DNA from: Colias croceus
Lineage: Eukaryota > Arthropoda > Insecta > Lepidoptera > Pieridae
Assembly: GCF_905220415.1 (NCBI RefSeq)
Contig: NC_059552.1
Span: 2,061,001-2,125,000 of the forward strand
Reading direction: 5' to 3'
Length of the DNA stretch: 64,000 nucleotides
Below are positions 10,141-21,407 of the stretch, piece by piece. Both the position numbers and the translations under genes were made by a program. Within the stretch, counting starts at the first letter, position 1; each line of letters starts with the position of its first letter. The notes beneath the pieces were generated by a model that saw only the letters and a program-made list of their open reading frames with translations, searched no databases and had not been told where the DNA came from.

Positions 10141-10515
10141 AGTATATTCTCTTATTATGTAAAACAATAATTATATTTTATTTAAATTACTTTTATATAA
10201 TATCTTAACACTAACATTTCGATTAACAATTTTCGTCTTATCATTAATACTTAGTTCCAAAGGTTGATTAACGCTATACCATGTCTTCGACTTGCACCGA
10301 TTATTTTCATGAAAATTCAAAATTAAATACATACGAAATGATAATCTACACATTAATATATTTACGACTAGATTTAATTACTAGAATTCTAAAATAGATT
10401 TTTTAACTAAATTTCTACAATATTTGAAGGTCGATCATCGGGTTCTTTTATTCCATTATATTATATACTTTCCTACCTATTATTTACTTTCAAATGAGTT
10501 CCTAATAATGTGTAA

Positions 10516-11294
10516 TAGTTCAATCGCGTTAGAAAATATTGACTCAATTGCAACTGCATCGTAAAGGTGTATTCACATTGTGGTAAAAATTAAAACAATA
10601 TAGAAAGGTACGTATAAAAAAAGTTAAATGCAAAAAAGATATTTATATTATAAACATAAATTATGATATTTTAATCTCTATCACTAGCATCTTCATTGGT
10701 ATTAATAATAAACTAGCTTACCGCCTGCGGCTTCGCCCGCTTTTTCTAAAAAGATTTGAGATTTAAACTATCCTATCTCTCAAGTTGGATCGAACTGCAC
10801 ATGGTGTGCGAATTTTATTATAATCGGTTAAGTGGTTTAGGAGTCCATTGAGGGCAAACATTGTAACACGAAATTTATATAATATATTAAGATGGATTAT
10901 CTTCTGCAAGTTCCATGACGTCGTCCAAATTCCACATAGTATTTTCCTATTTTACCACAGGGTCGCAGCATATATTCCATCGACTATCGTCTATGACGTA
11001 TATTACGTCATAAAATATTTTTAACAGCAGTCATTTTAAAAGTTGTATTGTTAGCAGCAACATAATTTTTTATTTGAGCCCACACCAACTCAATAGGATT
11101 GAGTTTACAATGGTAAGGTGGCAGTCGGAAAACTTCAATGCCATTACTTTTTGCAGTAGTCAATCAAATATTTATTAAATTGTGGTGTGATCACTGTGAA
11201 CTTGACTTTATAATATTTTGGGACGTGATTAGACGGGGGCGTGGCTAGGGCAGAGGACAGTGATGAGTCACTATTTCTTAACGCGAATGAACTA
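10516..11294 (-). mobile_element. TAGTTCA element copy 5, carrying an RTE-like fragment
   Basis: The copy is 779 bp, near-identical in layout to copy 2 (780 bp) including the nested RTE-like fragment (about 10,713-10,888). A TA flank lies at 11,295-11,296. It is the partner of copy 2 in a duplicated block of about 1.1 kb. Confidence 0.8.
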
Positions 11295-11678
11295 TATTCT
11301 CTTATTATGTAAAACAATAATTATATTTTATTTAAATTACTTTTATATAATATCGAACACTAACATTTCGATTAAAAATTTTCGTCTTATCATTAATACT
11401 TAGTTCCAAAGGTTGATTAACGCTATACCATGCCTTCGACTTGCACCGATTATTTTCATGAAAATTCAAAATTAAATACATACGAAATGATAATCTACAC
11501 ATTAATATATTTATGACTAGATTTAATTACTAGAATTCTTAAATATATTTTTTAACTAAATTTCTAAAATATTTGATGGTCGATCATCGGGTTCTTTTAT
11601 TCCATTATATTATACACTTTCCTACCTTATTATTTACTTTCAAATAAGTATTCCTAATAACGTGCTATTCTCTTATTA

Positions 11679-11989
11679 CAGTAGAACGCCGATTATCCGG
11701 ACGCCGATTAACCGAATCGCCAATTATCCGAAGCGGTCTATAAAAAATTAAAACCAAGTAATTTAGTAATTTTTGATCTGTTTTCTTGTAACAAGTTAGA
11801 ATTCACTGGAGTCCAAACATATTTCAACTTTTTTTTGCTGAAAGCGAGAGGCTTGACTCTACATGTTGCACTTATTAAAGTTTATTCTCTTTGCGACACT
11901 TCGTTTTCCTATTATGTCCAGTTACCCGAATTTTCGATTATCCGAATCGACCCCGATCCCAATTAATAAGGAAAATCGGCGTTCTACAG
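11679..11989. mobile_element. Tigger/pogo-like MITE, copy 3, complete
   Basis: The copy is 311 bp with the same left end as copies 1 and 2. The right end reads CGTTCTACAG (one change, CTG to CAG) and is followed by TA. It sits at the same place in the array unit as copies 1 and 2, so it is a duplicated insertion, not a new one. Confidence 0.82.
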
Positions 11990-12650
11990 TATTTAAAATA
12001 ATGATTTTGTGAATTTATTTAAATTAAGTACTTTTATATAATATCATTACACTAACTTTTCTATTAACAAATTTTCGTTTTAAAATAAATACTTAGTTCC
12101 CAAAGGTTGATTACCGCTATATCATATGTAGTGCACCGATTGTTTTCATGAAAATCCAAAATGAAATATATACGAAATGAAAATCTACACATATATTTAT
12201 GACTAGATTTAATTACTAGAATTCTTAAATAATTTTTTTAACTAAATTTCTACAATATTTGAAGGTCGAGGATCGCCTTCTTTTATACCATTATATTATA
12301 TACTTTCCTATTACATATTTACTTTCAAATAAGCATTCCTAAAAATGTGCTATTCTTTTATTACTTAAAATAATAATTATATAAATGGATTTAAATTACT
12401 TTCATTAGTTATTATATCAACACTAACTTTTCGATTAACAATTTTCGTCTTATCATAAATACTTAGTTCCTAAAGATTGATTACCGCTATATCATATGTA
12501 GTGTACCGATTGTTTTCGTGAAAATCCAAAATGAAATATATACGACATGAAAATCTACACACATATAAATATTTATGACTAACTAGATTTAATTACTAGA
12601 ATTCTTAAATATTTTTTTTAATTCCTACAGTTTGCCGGTACATAGTTTTT

Positions 12651-12656
12651 TTTATT
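12651..12656 (-). terminator. Candidate nAChR polyadenylation signal
   Basis: AATAAA on the minus strand is the first one I find below the stop codon at 12,895, about 240 nt downstream and close to the edge of the tandem array. If used, the 3' UTR would be short and end at the array. The placement is inferred. Confidence 0.4.
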
Positions 12657-12894
12657 TAAGCCATAAGTACCTACTAATTTTATGTAAAATTAATATTTGT
12701 GCGTTTACCTTTATATTTTCCCGTTTGTAGCGTTGAGTCAATTTGTATGGATTTATATCCATACATAAAAAATAACCTTGGTTGGCTATATATACATATA
12801 GATACCGACATAGGCTTTCAGAATTACTTATTGTGCGAAAGTCATGAAAATTTACCCTAATAATTTGGCCAATATTCTATCTCTAAATAACCAT

Positions 12895-13110
12895 TTAAAC
12901 AATACCAATAGTTTCAATATCCTTAGGATAATAGAAGTTATTCTTTCGCATCGGTATAGAAGATAATTCCTGATCGACGGGAACACGGGTATCATACAAA
13001 GATGGCGACTGGAATATAATACCAAAAGTGCCGACAAAACACGCGATTGTAAACAACCAAAGGAAAAACCTGTCCAGGACCATTGACATGAATTTCCAAT
13101 CTTCGACCAC
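12895..13110 (-). CDS. nAChRalpha8: nAChR alpha subunit, exon 11 (terminal): M4 and C-terminus
   Basis: The acceptor CCACAG precedes GTG GTC GAA GAT TGG. The exon gives 71 residues, starting VVEDWKFMSMVLDRFFLWLF, and stops at TAA 12,895-12,897. It encodes residues 460-530: the end of the cytoplasmic amphipathic helix, membrane segment M4 (about 470-492, VLDRFFLWLFTIACFVGTFG) and a short extracellular tail, QSPSLYDTRVPVDQ, ending YYPKDIETIGIV. The QSPSLYDTR tail is typical of insect nAChR alpha subunits. The exon is separated from exon 10 by an intron of 33,689 bp, by far the largest in the gene. Confidence 0.93.
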   Translation of the reverse strand: MVEDWKFMSMVLDRFFLWLFTIACFVGTFGIIFQSPSLYDTRVPVDQELSSIPMRKNNFYYPKDIETIGIV

Positions 13111-16100
13111 CTGTGGAGGGTTAAATAATGAGCACATACACAGTTAGAAAAGTTATTGTAGATAAAAAACTTAAAGGACTATTTTCATTTTTCACAGCTT
13201 CTTGATTTGTTCTGTTTACCTTATCCGTTAATTAACAAATAATGTACGAAAATTAGTTTATATAATTTTATACGTATATGTTATATAAAATAATAGGATA
13301 TTATCTGCAAGCGGTAACGACCCTAAGTAAATTAAACTAAAAATATATTGAATAGGAAATAAATATATAAATGAATGTCTTAACTGCCATAGATTTTCCA
13401 ATTCAGATTTAACGGTGTAGCAACTCTACGTGTGTCAACTCTAGTAAGTTTAAGATGAATGAAGTCTTTAGATATTACTTCAAAGACTAGTTTCGCCCTG
13501 ATTGCAAATAATTTTATTAAAACCTCCCACGTATCCGCCAATCAATAGTTCCAAACAAAAGGGTCGCAACTCAAAGTGTAGACCTTTGGTTAACGCGTCT
13601 TCACTCATCAATGGTTTAACTATCAGTGCGTTAAGCCACCCTGTATAAGATGCCATGATTGGCCAGTCTTTACGAGGGATTGTACTACGTATATAATATT
13701 ATGAATATATTCTGTTTTAATAAGTTACACGCTTGTGTTAATTTTCCTTTATGGATGGTTGTATTTTGCTGTTCATCACCTATTTTCACGCATTTGTAAA
13801 TTATATCAAAGTTCTACCGTTTTCTAAGGAAAAAAACATATTTATAATTAGCGAATAATTGCTTATATTGAATTAAAAAGTGAATTCTTTAGCAAATTTA
13901 ATCTGCATTGGAATGACCACTAAATTAAAAACAATTTTAAAATTTGCTTTATAATTTATGCCAATATAAATTCTTAGCATACTTCAATAATTGAATCCTT
14001 ATAGAATCGTGTCCAATTATGGTAAGCAGCTCATTTCTTTGTCCTGGTTTATTCACTTGTTTTCAAAGCATCTAATTGAACCCCTTAGCTACAAAATGTA
14101 AGGCATTTTTTCATTATTTCCCTTCTCCAATGGGTTTTGTGCTTTAGTAATGAAAGGAAGCGTATTATGGCGTAATTTCCTGATGTAGATTAAGAGGCTA
14201 GCGATAATGTTGCGCTGATGAAAACTAAAGGACTTTGTTGTTATTGCACGCGCGGTTGAGAAGGGCTTTTTAAAATTGCAACATAATACTTATACGAAAA
14301 CTAGCGAGCATAAAGCTTTACAGCTCATAGTGAATCCGATTTAAAATACATCCTCCAGCTATTTTGTATTGACGTATGCAAAATAGAGAAAAGATACCGA
14401 GTTAACATGAAATATAAAACGCATTTGAGAATATAGAGAAGAAATTTCGTATTTCTCTAGAATTTAAGAACATCTAGGAACGACTAAAACTCGACTTTTT
14501 ACTGAGAAAGAAGGATAGAACTGGCCGGTAACTTAATAGATATCCCTGGCAATGTGTCAGACACAGTTTCATGTTATATTATCAAAACTCGAGAGGATAA
14601 GATCCATTTTAAAATTTAAACAAGACTTTTGAAATATAATAAAAAAAACTTGTTATTTGAGAAGATAATTATCCTGTGCTCTATTTATAATAATTCCTTG
14701 TAATTATAGGCAAAAATATTAATGTTATAATAACTTCGAATTAAATCCACGAAATTAATAAAATGCTTCTATTTTAATTAAATTACGTATAAGATCGTGT
14801 CGCGATGTATTGTTTTTCACATAAACAACTTTCTATTAAAACATAAACATTTCGGAATACAATTCGATAATTTAGAAAAACTTAAAGTCGTGAACATAGC
14901 AAGGTCCGTTATTATACTTAATATCGTATCAATGCAAAATGTCATTTCTTTCCCGGCGGTCGTAGTAAATGTGAATTCTATAAAAGTATTGTAGTTCATA
15001 ACGAGATTTCCAAGCGAACTTCAGCCCGACATTGCTCGTTACCGCACTTTTTGCATCCTACGAAAACTAATAAAGTTTCCAAACAAGAGAACTATTATTA
15101 TATTACCTACCTTTAAAGTAAATTTTATACGTTTATTCAATCGTAAATCGTAATGCTGTTGAGATATTTGTTGTCGAGTTGTTCCAATTGTTGGAGCAAT
15201 ATTCATTTTAGAGAAATATATTTTGTGTAGAAAGCGTATGAAATATCGTATGTTTCCCTTCACTATTAGTTTACTTTAGACGTAGTTGCTGATGTTATCA
15301 TGAAGAGAGAAGATATCATATTTATTTGTAATTTTTCGTCCATGAAAACAATAATAATCTGCATATTATGTTTATTATAAGATCGTAACAGATCTATGTC
15401 CCTACCATAATTACATAGTACCAAATCAAAATGGACACAACATTATTTGAATCTCGTTACGTCAAAGCACAAATCCATTTAAAAATTGCATGAGCATATA
15501 AAATATTTGTAATTCCTTTGCAGCATAGTGGCCGGCACCTAAAAGGAACTCCCAACTAATGCAAGCAAGAATTCAATTAAAAAATTAAATAAACCATTCC
15601 ATTCATAACTTTTACAGCGCGTTAAAAGTGTACATTAGCGTCTACTAATTTATTTATTAAAGCCGGCCACAGTATAAATTAATGCCACTTGTATTCCGTC
15701 TGGAATACTCAGTAGGTCAAAGTTGTACGAGCCAATGTTAGCTGAAATCACTACGAGCCAGCACTCGAGGGATTTGAGAACACTCCTTTACAAGCACTGC
15801 TTGCTTGTGTTTTTGGATGGGATTATAATGGAATGATGTTAGTACTCTTCCGTTATTAAAATGAAATCGATTATGGAAATTACCCCGTAAATATGTTTTT
15901 GTATATTGGATACTGCTTTGTTTATTTTACAGAAATTCAATCACTTCTCTATTAAATTTACTGCGTCAAGGAAATCTATTATAAGAATAAACACTATAAG
16001 ATATGAAAGCAATAAGAAAGAAGACAGTACAAAGCATTGTTATAAACTTAAAATATTTCTCTCGTGTCTGCTACACTCAATGGCCTGCGGCCAAAACATA

Positions 16101-16114
16101 TTTTCCACACCTCG
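13111..16114. other. nAChR intron 10, 3' part
   Basis: No coding exon is convincing here; short open frames at 14.8-15.3 kb overlap on both strands and have no recognisable content. A possible small MITE (GTGGCCGGC ... GCCGGCCAC) lies at about 15,528-15,670. Confidence 0.5.
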
Positions 16115-16116
16115 TA

Positions 16117-17859
16117 GGGTCATTGCGCTGGTTTTCGTCCAATTATAGGAGTTGCCAACTTTGTGATACGAAATAAATATTTTGGAGCACCCTTCCTTAA
16201 ACATATAATTTTTTTTTAAGTCCTTATATAGTCTTCTTTAAGATAATATTAAGGGAAAATAAATCATTTTGATGTATCTTTTTATTTAAATTATTTTCTG
16301 CAAAAGTAGGGTAAATGCTAGTTTTCGTCCAAAAAAACTGGTTTTCGTCCTAGTGTAAGCTAGTTTTCGACCACCGTGTAGAAAAAGGAGGGTAGGTCAA
16401 CTATTAAGTTTAAAATCAATTACAGGTAAATATATACGTTTATTTAATTAACATTACAATTTCTCACTACCCAGGTTTAGTTTTACTTGTGGTTTTACTA
16501 ATAATAATCAATATAACTAGTCAACACTGAGATCTATGTAGCACTTGGCAGTCCTTATAGGCGTTAGTGATGACTGTATAATCATTCGTAATAAAGAAAG
16601 GAATGCGTTCCTTACAATGTAAATGAAACAAGTAATAATTACAGGACTAAGAAATAACATCAAAAAACAGAAATATTCATTCTAACAACAAAAATTTTCA
16701 TTCTAATACTTTGTTTATCAAATGAAACGTACTATAAACACACAGCCATAATAATAAGTTTTAGCTACAGAATCTTCAGTGTACGCAGCGTCTTTTTTTT
16801 CTAGATTTCTTAGACTCCTTCGAGGCCATCTAAAAACAATAAGATCTTTCTGAGGATACGTTGAGTAAGTATAATAAAAAAATACTGCATTGGCAAAACA
16901 GACCTAGAATAAAAGATGATACTCAAGTGAATGATAATCAAGAAAAAATACAGTGTATTATGTCTGACCTACCCCCATTTATGCTACGAATAATTGACTC
17001 TACTTCACATAAGGAGAATGATACATGACTGAATGAATGACAATATTAGGTACCTACAACACTCTGGCCCTCACCAATTATTTATAAGGAAGATACTGAA
17101 TAGAAAACTTTTCAATACGTAAAAATAGACGAAAAGTAATGCAAAAGAATGGCTATATTTAATTTTTGGATACTCCAATACTCATTCATGGACGAAAACT
17201 AAAACATTTAAAGCTAAATTTAGTTTTCGTCCACTTCTTTAAATATTTTTTTATTTTGGCAGCAATGACATAGCAGTGGACGGAAACCAAAAAAACTAAA
17301 CTAATAGTAATAAAGATCACTTCGGGAGAAACTATTCAGTATTTTAAAGGTCCGATAAAGTAAAATGACCCTAACAAATATTCACGTAGCTGTTTGAGTT
17401 TCCGTCCACTTGGACGAAAACCAAATATTTTGAGAATTTGGTAACCTAGTATCCGTCCACTTAATATTTCGAAGAGTATTATAAAAATGTATAATAAACA
17501 CTTATAATTGCGTTTATTATGCTTATAAATAAACATACGTACCAAAAACATTACGTAAACTAGCTAAAACAGTGATTTACCTTACCATGAACTTTTCTCG
17601 CCGGCAAATTTTTCTCTCGCGCGATGACATCTGCAAGGCACGTATGCGAAGCGGCCACATTTACGTTAATTTTTTGAACTCTCTTCTTGTCAAATCAAAT
17701 TTTAATGTTGATAGTACTGTTGCTTAAACATTATGGACCGTAAAAAGTGCAAACTTGCGCGGGAAGGTAGGTTTGTATTCAAGTTTTACGCACGTGATTG
17801 TAGCAGGTCAGTCAAATGGACGAAAACAGAAGCTGGACGGCAAACCAGCGCAATTACCC
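16117..17859. mobile_element. 1.74-kb non-autonomous DNA transposon with GTTTTCGTCC arrays
   Basis: The left end GGGTCATTGCGCTGGTTTTC (16117) is mirrored by CAAACCAGCGCAATTACCC ending at 17859, with TA on both outer sides. The word GTTTTCGTCC or its complement GGACGAAAAC, with one-base variants, recurs about a dozen times: 16131, 16321, 16341, 16363, 17190, 17223, 17278, 17398, 17412, 17818 and 17835. Clustered subterminal repeats of this kind are usually transposase-binding sites. A second left-end-like sequence, TAGGGTAAATGCTAGTTTTC, starts at 16307. No transposase reading frame is seen, so the superfamily is left open. Confidence 0.7.
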
Positions 17860-17861
17860 TA

Positions 17862-20778
17862 TCACATTTACACAGCTACAATTCAACGTTAATCAGATGA
17901 AAATGCCATTGTTTGCATTAGATATGCTATTACTACAATATTAAATTACATTCAATACGCAAACAACGATATCGCAGTGAACCAATTCGATTAATCCTTA
18001 AATTATCTAGCACGTAATGTAAATTTAAACAATGTTTGTATGAATTAAATTATTTTGATATTTTCACACGGATTTTGGTTAAGCGAAATATAATTGTAAC
18101 TATTCATATGTTTCGTTCAACCATAAACCGTATTAAAAGTTTAAAGATAAGCTAATGGTGGAATTCAATTAAAATTTTGCTCGAGCAATACATTAAAGCC
18201 ATATTATGTGCGTTGGAATGACGAGTAAATGAGTTTTATTTTACGAATAATTATTATTTTAAATGTTTATAGCGACGGTCAGAGCGTGGCTATAAAATAT
18301 CTGATTTAAAATTAAAACTTACTTCAATGGATAATTTCATGAATTTGGAGTTAAATTTAAAATCTTATTCACACAAATTTTAGTTCGAGAACCTTTAATC
18401 CAATAAAAACTCTATAAATCTTATAAATAGCGCAATGTGCTAAAATATTGAAGTAAGTAGCGCATATAAAATGAATGGCTTCCCACAAGGCATTCCAAGA
18501 GTGCAACTGATGCACTTTAAGAAGAATGTTCTGAATTTTTATACCCTGCCGCGTTTTATTGCGGGATTACATTTTAATATTCACCACGTGTTAACAATGT
18601 AAATTTGCAGTTTGATGTGCTCGTAAACTTTCTCATACACCACACGAAATATATTTATCAAAATTTAGAAAAACATGCGATCAAACAATGTGGTGTACTG
18701 TATAACCTTTCAAACATAAACATGGATTGAAAATCGATTACAGAACGCCGAAAGCGCTGGCCATATAAAAACAGAGACCAAAACGTAATCTTGTTTCACC
18801 GAGGGTTAAAGCAACCGCATTGTTTACGTTGAATGAAAATCTTTCCAGAAGAATCGATAGGTATCGAAATGCATAATATTGTCACGTTTTTAAGTATTTT
18901 CCAATAGCAATGCACTCCTTGGGAGCAATACGCCGATCCACTTGTTAAAGTGGTTTGGGAGTGGAGCGAAATTCAATATCCGCCCTTACCGCACATCTCA
19001 TAATGGCTTCTATGCCTCGGAGACACTTTCCACTTTTATGATGTTTAATATACTCAAAGGATATGAAATTCGCATAAACATTAATAGGTGTAGCTTATTC
19101 ACCTTATCGATTATGCCTTTTATTCGTACTTGTAATTTTATAGGTGCAGAAAGAGAAATGGTAGATATTATTGTTACAATATGCTCAAATGTTAATAAAA
19201 TCATAACGAAAAAAACGATAGTAATGATACAAAAAACCTCCATCGTTTTAAGGAACATGGGTTTAGAAACTATGGTCGAAATTCCTTCACCTTCACCATA
19301 CCAATTTCACATAAACACTGTCTAACAGAAATTACGTTGTATATAGTAAAAGTAGGTCTTTTGCATTGTGGATAGTACAAATTATACTTTTCATAGAAAC
19401 CATTTCTAGAAAACCTACTGATATTTACGAACTAAACATCTCAATAAACAATTTCCATGGAAATATCTATTTTCAATACCGTGCGAAATTGAATACATGT
19501 CTGCGAACGTTAAATTGTTCCACAGAACCGCACACAAACTAGCTTCAACTTCTTACAATCAGATAATAAGAAATACAGCTTCGAGGTCTTACATTTTTCT
19601 AGAAACTTCGCCATTCCTTTACGACTCCTAAGCCCTAAAATCCATTCTGTCGTTTAGGAACACGGGAATATATATTTTATTTCTATTTAAATAAAGTTGA
19701 AATTCGATCGGACGCTCGAAACAGTTTGTTAGGTTTGTGGGTATAATATGAGGGAAATCCGCCTCAAATACTGTTAGTGCCTAGGAATGGGAATCCGTGT
19801 TTACCCCGATATCCAACTCATGGGAATGCTGTTTGAAAAAGCAATCAACTGAAATGAACGTAGACGTTTTGAATAGATTATTTTGTGTCGATGCTGATAA
19901 TGGAATATTTAATTGGAACGTTTTACAATATTTAGGTTTTGAACTTTAATTTAAAAAGGTGTATTTCTATAGTTAACCTTTCTAACTGTGAGGAGGAAAC
20001 TAGAGAGCTCAATTAAGTAGGGCGTGTGTCTGTAAAAGCATGTTTTTAAGGTTCATCGCCGTCTCATTTTGAGGTCACGCAGAAAAGCAAAGGGTTGTTT
20101 TTACTATATTCAGCAGTTTATTGAGGGCGAGCAGTTAATTGGGTCCTTTATACAAGTGGGCCTGTGTTTAAATATATGCAGAGTTTTGAGAGAATTAGCT
20201 AGAGAATCTATGCGATGGATCATAAGATTCAGTTTATGTATACGTTTGGTATATTATTTAGGTTAAATAGAGAATAAAGTACCTATTTAAAAAGATTTAT
20301 TAATTTACTTTTATATACTAGCGTGCCTTATTTAATCATTTATCTAAACCTACGTTATTAAATAAATATCTTTGAAATTATTATTATCTGCTGCCTTCAC
20401 TGAAATATTGGAAAAAGGTGTAATAAAAACATCTATAAAACATTACAAAAGACTTTAGACACAATTTATAAACTACTTCCCTTCAGTTAAGAGAGATAAG
20501 AACGACCACCATTAATATAGAAGGAAAAGTGGCAAACAAACTGAAAAGATCATTTTTTAAATGTCAGATCTTTGGTATTGATGGAAACAAATAGCTTTGG
20601 GCTGTGGCTAGATTTTAAAATTACTTAAATTTTAGTTAAATATACGTTTTAAGTTTATGGTAATTATTATATTATTATTCAAGTTAAATGAAATAAAAAA
20701 AAACTTTTACTAAAACAAAGCTATAAATTAGATTTAAAATAAAAACAGTTGAACTTCAAATGTTTTTAAATGTATTAA
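17862..20778. other. nAChR intron 10, no gene seen
   Basis: AT-rich DNA with no recognised element. The 127-codon plus-strand frame at 18,942 and the 82-codon minus-strand frame at 19,010 overlap each other and resemble no family I know. Confidence 0.45.
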
Positions 20779-20949
20779 GGGCCGATTTTTCAATGCTTGA
20801 ATAAAACTTATTCGTCGAATAATGTATAAAACTACCATTTTAAAAACGTATTCTAATTGCCCGTGTTTGACAGTTTTCGTGACATTTTAATATTATCGTT
20901 TAACTTTAGTGGACGGATAAGTTTTATCCAAGCATTGAAAAATCGGCCC
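20779..20949. mobile_element. Harbinger-like MITE
   Basis: The element is 171 bp with an inverted repeat starting GGGCCGATTTTTCAATGCTT and ending in the complement (CAAGCATTGAAAAATCGGCCC type). It is flanked by TAA on both sides (20776-20778 and 20950-20952). A 3-bp TWA-type duplication suggests PIF/Harbinger. A diverged relative lies at 46,571-46,751. Confidence 0.8.
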
Positions 20950-20970
20950 TAAAAGAAACAATAAATTCAT

Positions 20971-21221
20971 TGTGGGAATAGGATAAAATATTAAGATGTA
21001 TTTCATGATTACTAGTTTTATTTTTAGTCTGTGTTTTTCTATTATTTAATCTGTGGACATGTTATCTGTAGACTGTAGATTTTTGGTTGTCTATGACTTG
21101 ACTTTGTGTTTTTTTGGTAATGGTAATGGAGGATTGTTGAAATGTATTTTTGATATGTAACCGGTGTCTGGGAAATAAATCGATTGGGCGAATTTGGCTT
21201 TTCATTTACACCATCCCCACA
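20971..21221 (+). repeat. 5' LTR of the deletion-derived gypsy element
   Basis: The LTR has TG...CA ends and an AATAAA-containing word (GGAAATAAATCG) near the 3' side. It appears identical to the 3' LTR at 23,174-23,424. Confidence 0.88.
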
Positions 21222-21226
21222 TAATT

Positions 21227-21244
21227 TGGGGGCTCGTCCGGGAT
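21227..21244 (+). promoter_or_regulatory. tRNA-Pro primer-binding site
   Basis: TGGGGGCTCGTCCGGGAT lies 5 bp after the 5' LTR. It is the standard proline tRNA primer-binding sequence, the same one used by murine leukaemia-type retroviruses. Confidence 0.85.
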
Positions 21245-21407
21245 ACGGGATGGTGGAATAAAGAAAAAACAGACGAAGACTATGATGCCGGTGATTTAAC
21301 CTGATTAAGAATTTACGAATTACGAACGAAGACTAAGATTTAAAGAAGCTTATGATTATACGATTACGACTTGAAGACTATAAAACTTTTTATTTACATT
21401 ATTCAAC

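Larger units (their letters stand above)
4925..12640. repeat. Tandem array of ~375-bp units with nested transposons
   Basis: The same AT-rich unit recurs at least eight times. Its anchor ATTAACAATTTTCG (with variants) lies near 5268, 7091, 8221, 9009, 10221, 11375, 12063 and 12438. A second anchor, AATATTTGAnGGTCG (ATTTGAACGTCG in the copy near 6299), lies near 5080, 6299, 7286, 8427, 9206, 10419, 11568 and 12254. The uninterrupted period is about 375 bp (12063 to 12438). Longer spacings are explained by insertions: a Tc1-like element, five copies of a TA-flanked family (here TAGTTCA elements) and three Tigger-like copies. Several insertions sit at the same point of the unit, so blocks were duplicated after insertion. 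Unit plus TAGTTCA element is about 1.12 kb at 7,010-8,134 and 1.15 kb at 10,141-11,294. The array ends about 255 bp beyond the nAChR stop codon. Confidence 0.85.

Noticed and set aside
7040..10353. Repeated short frames starting MCRLSFRMYLILNFHENNRC on the minus strand
   Set aside because: They recur because the array unit recurs; they change length between copies, have stops at different places and show no codon conservation.
15526..15673. Possible MITE with GTGGCCGGC / GCCGGCCAC ends
   Set aside because: The inverted match is only about 9 bp and no target duplication is clear, so it was not listed as an element.
18942..19325. 127-codon plus-strand frame with an overlapping 82-codon minus-strand frame
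   Set aside because: No family resemblance, no splice or start context, and both strands are open at once, as expected for chance in AT-rich intron.
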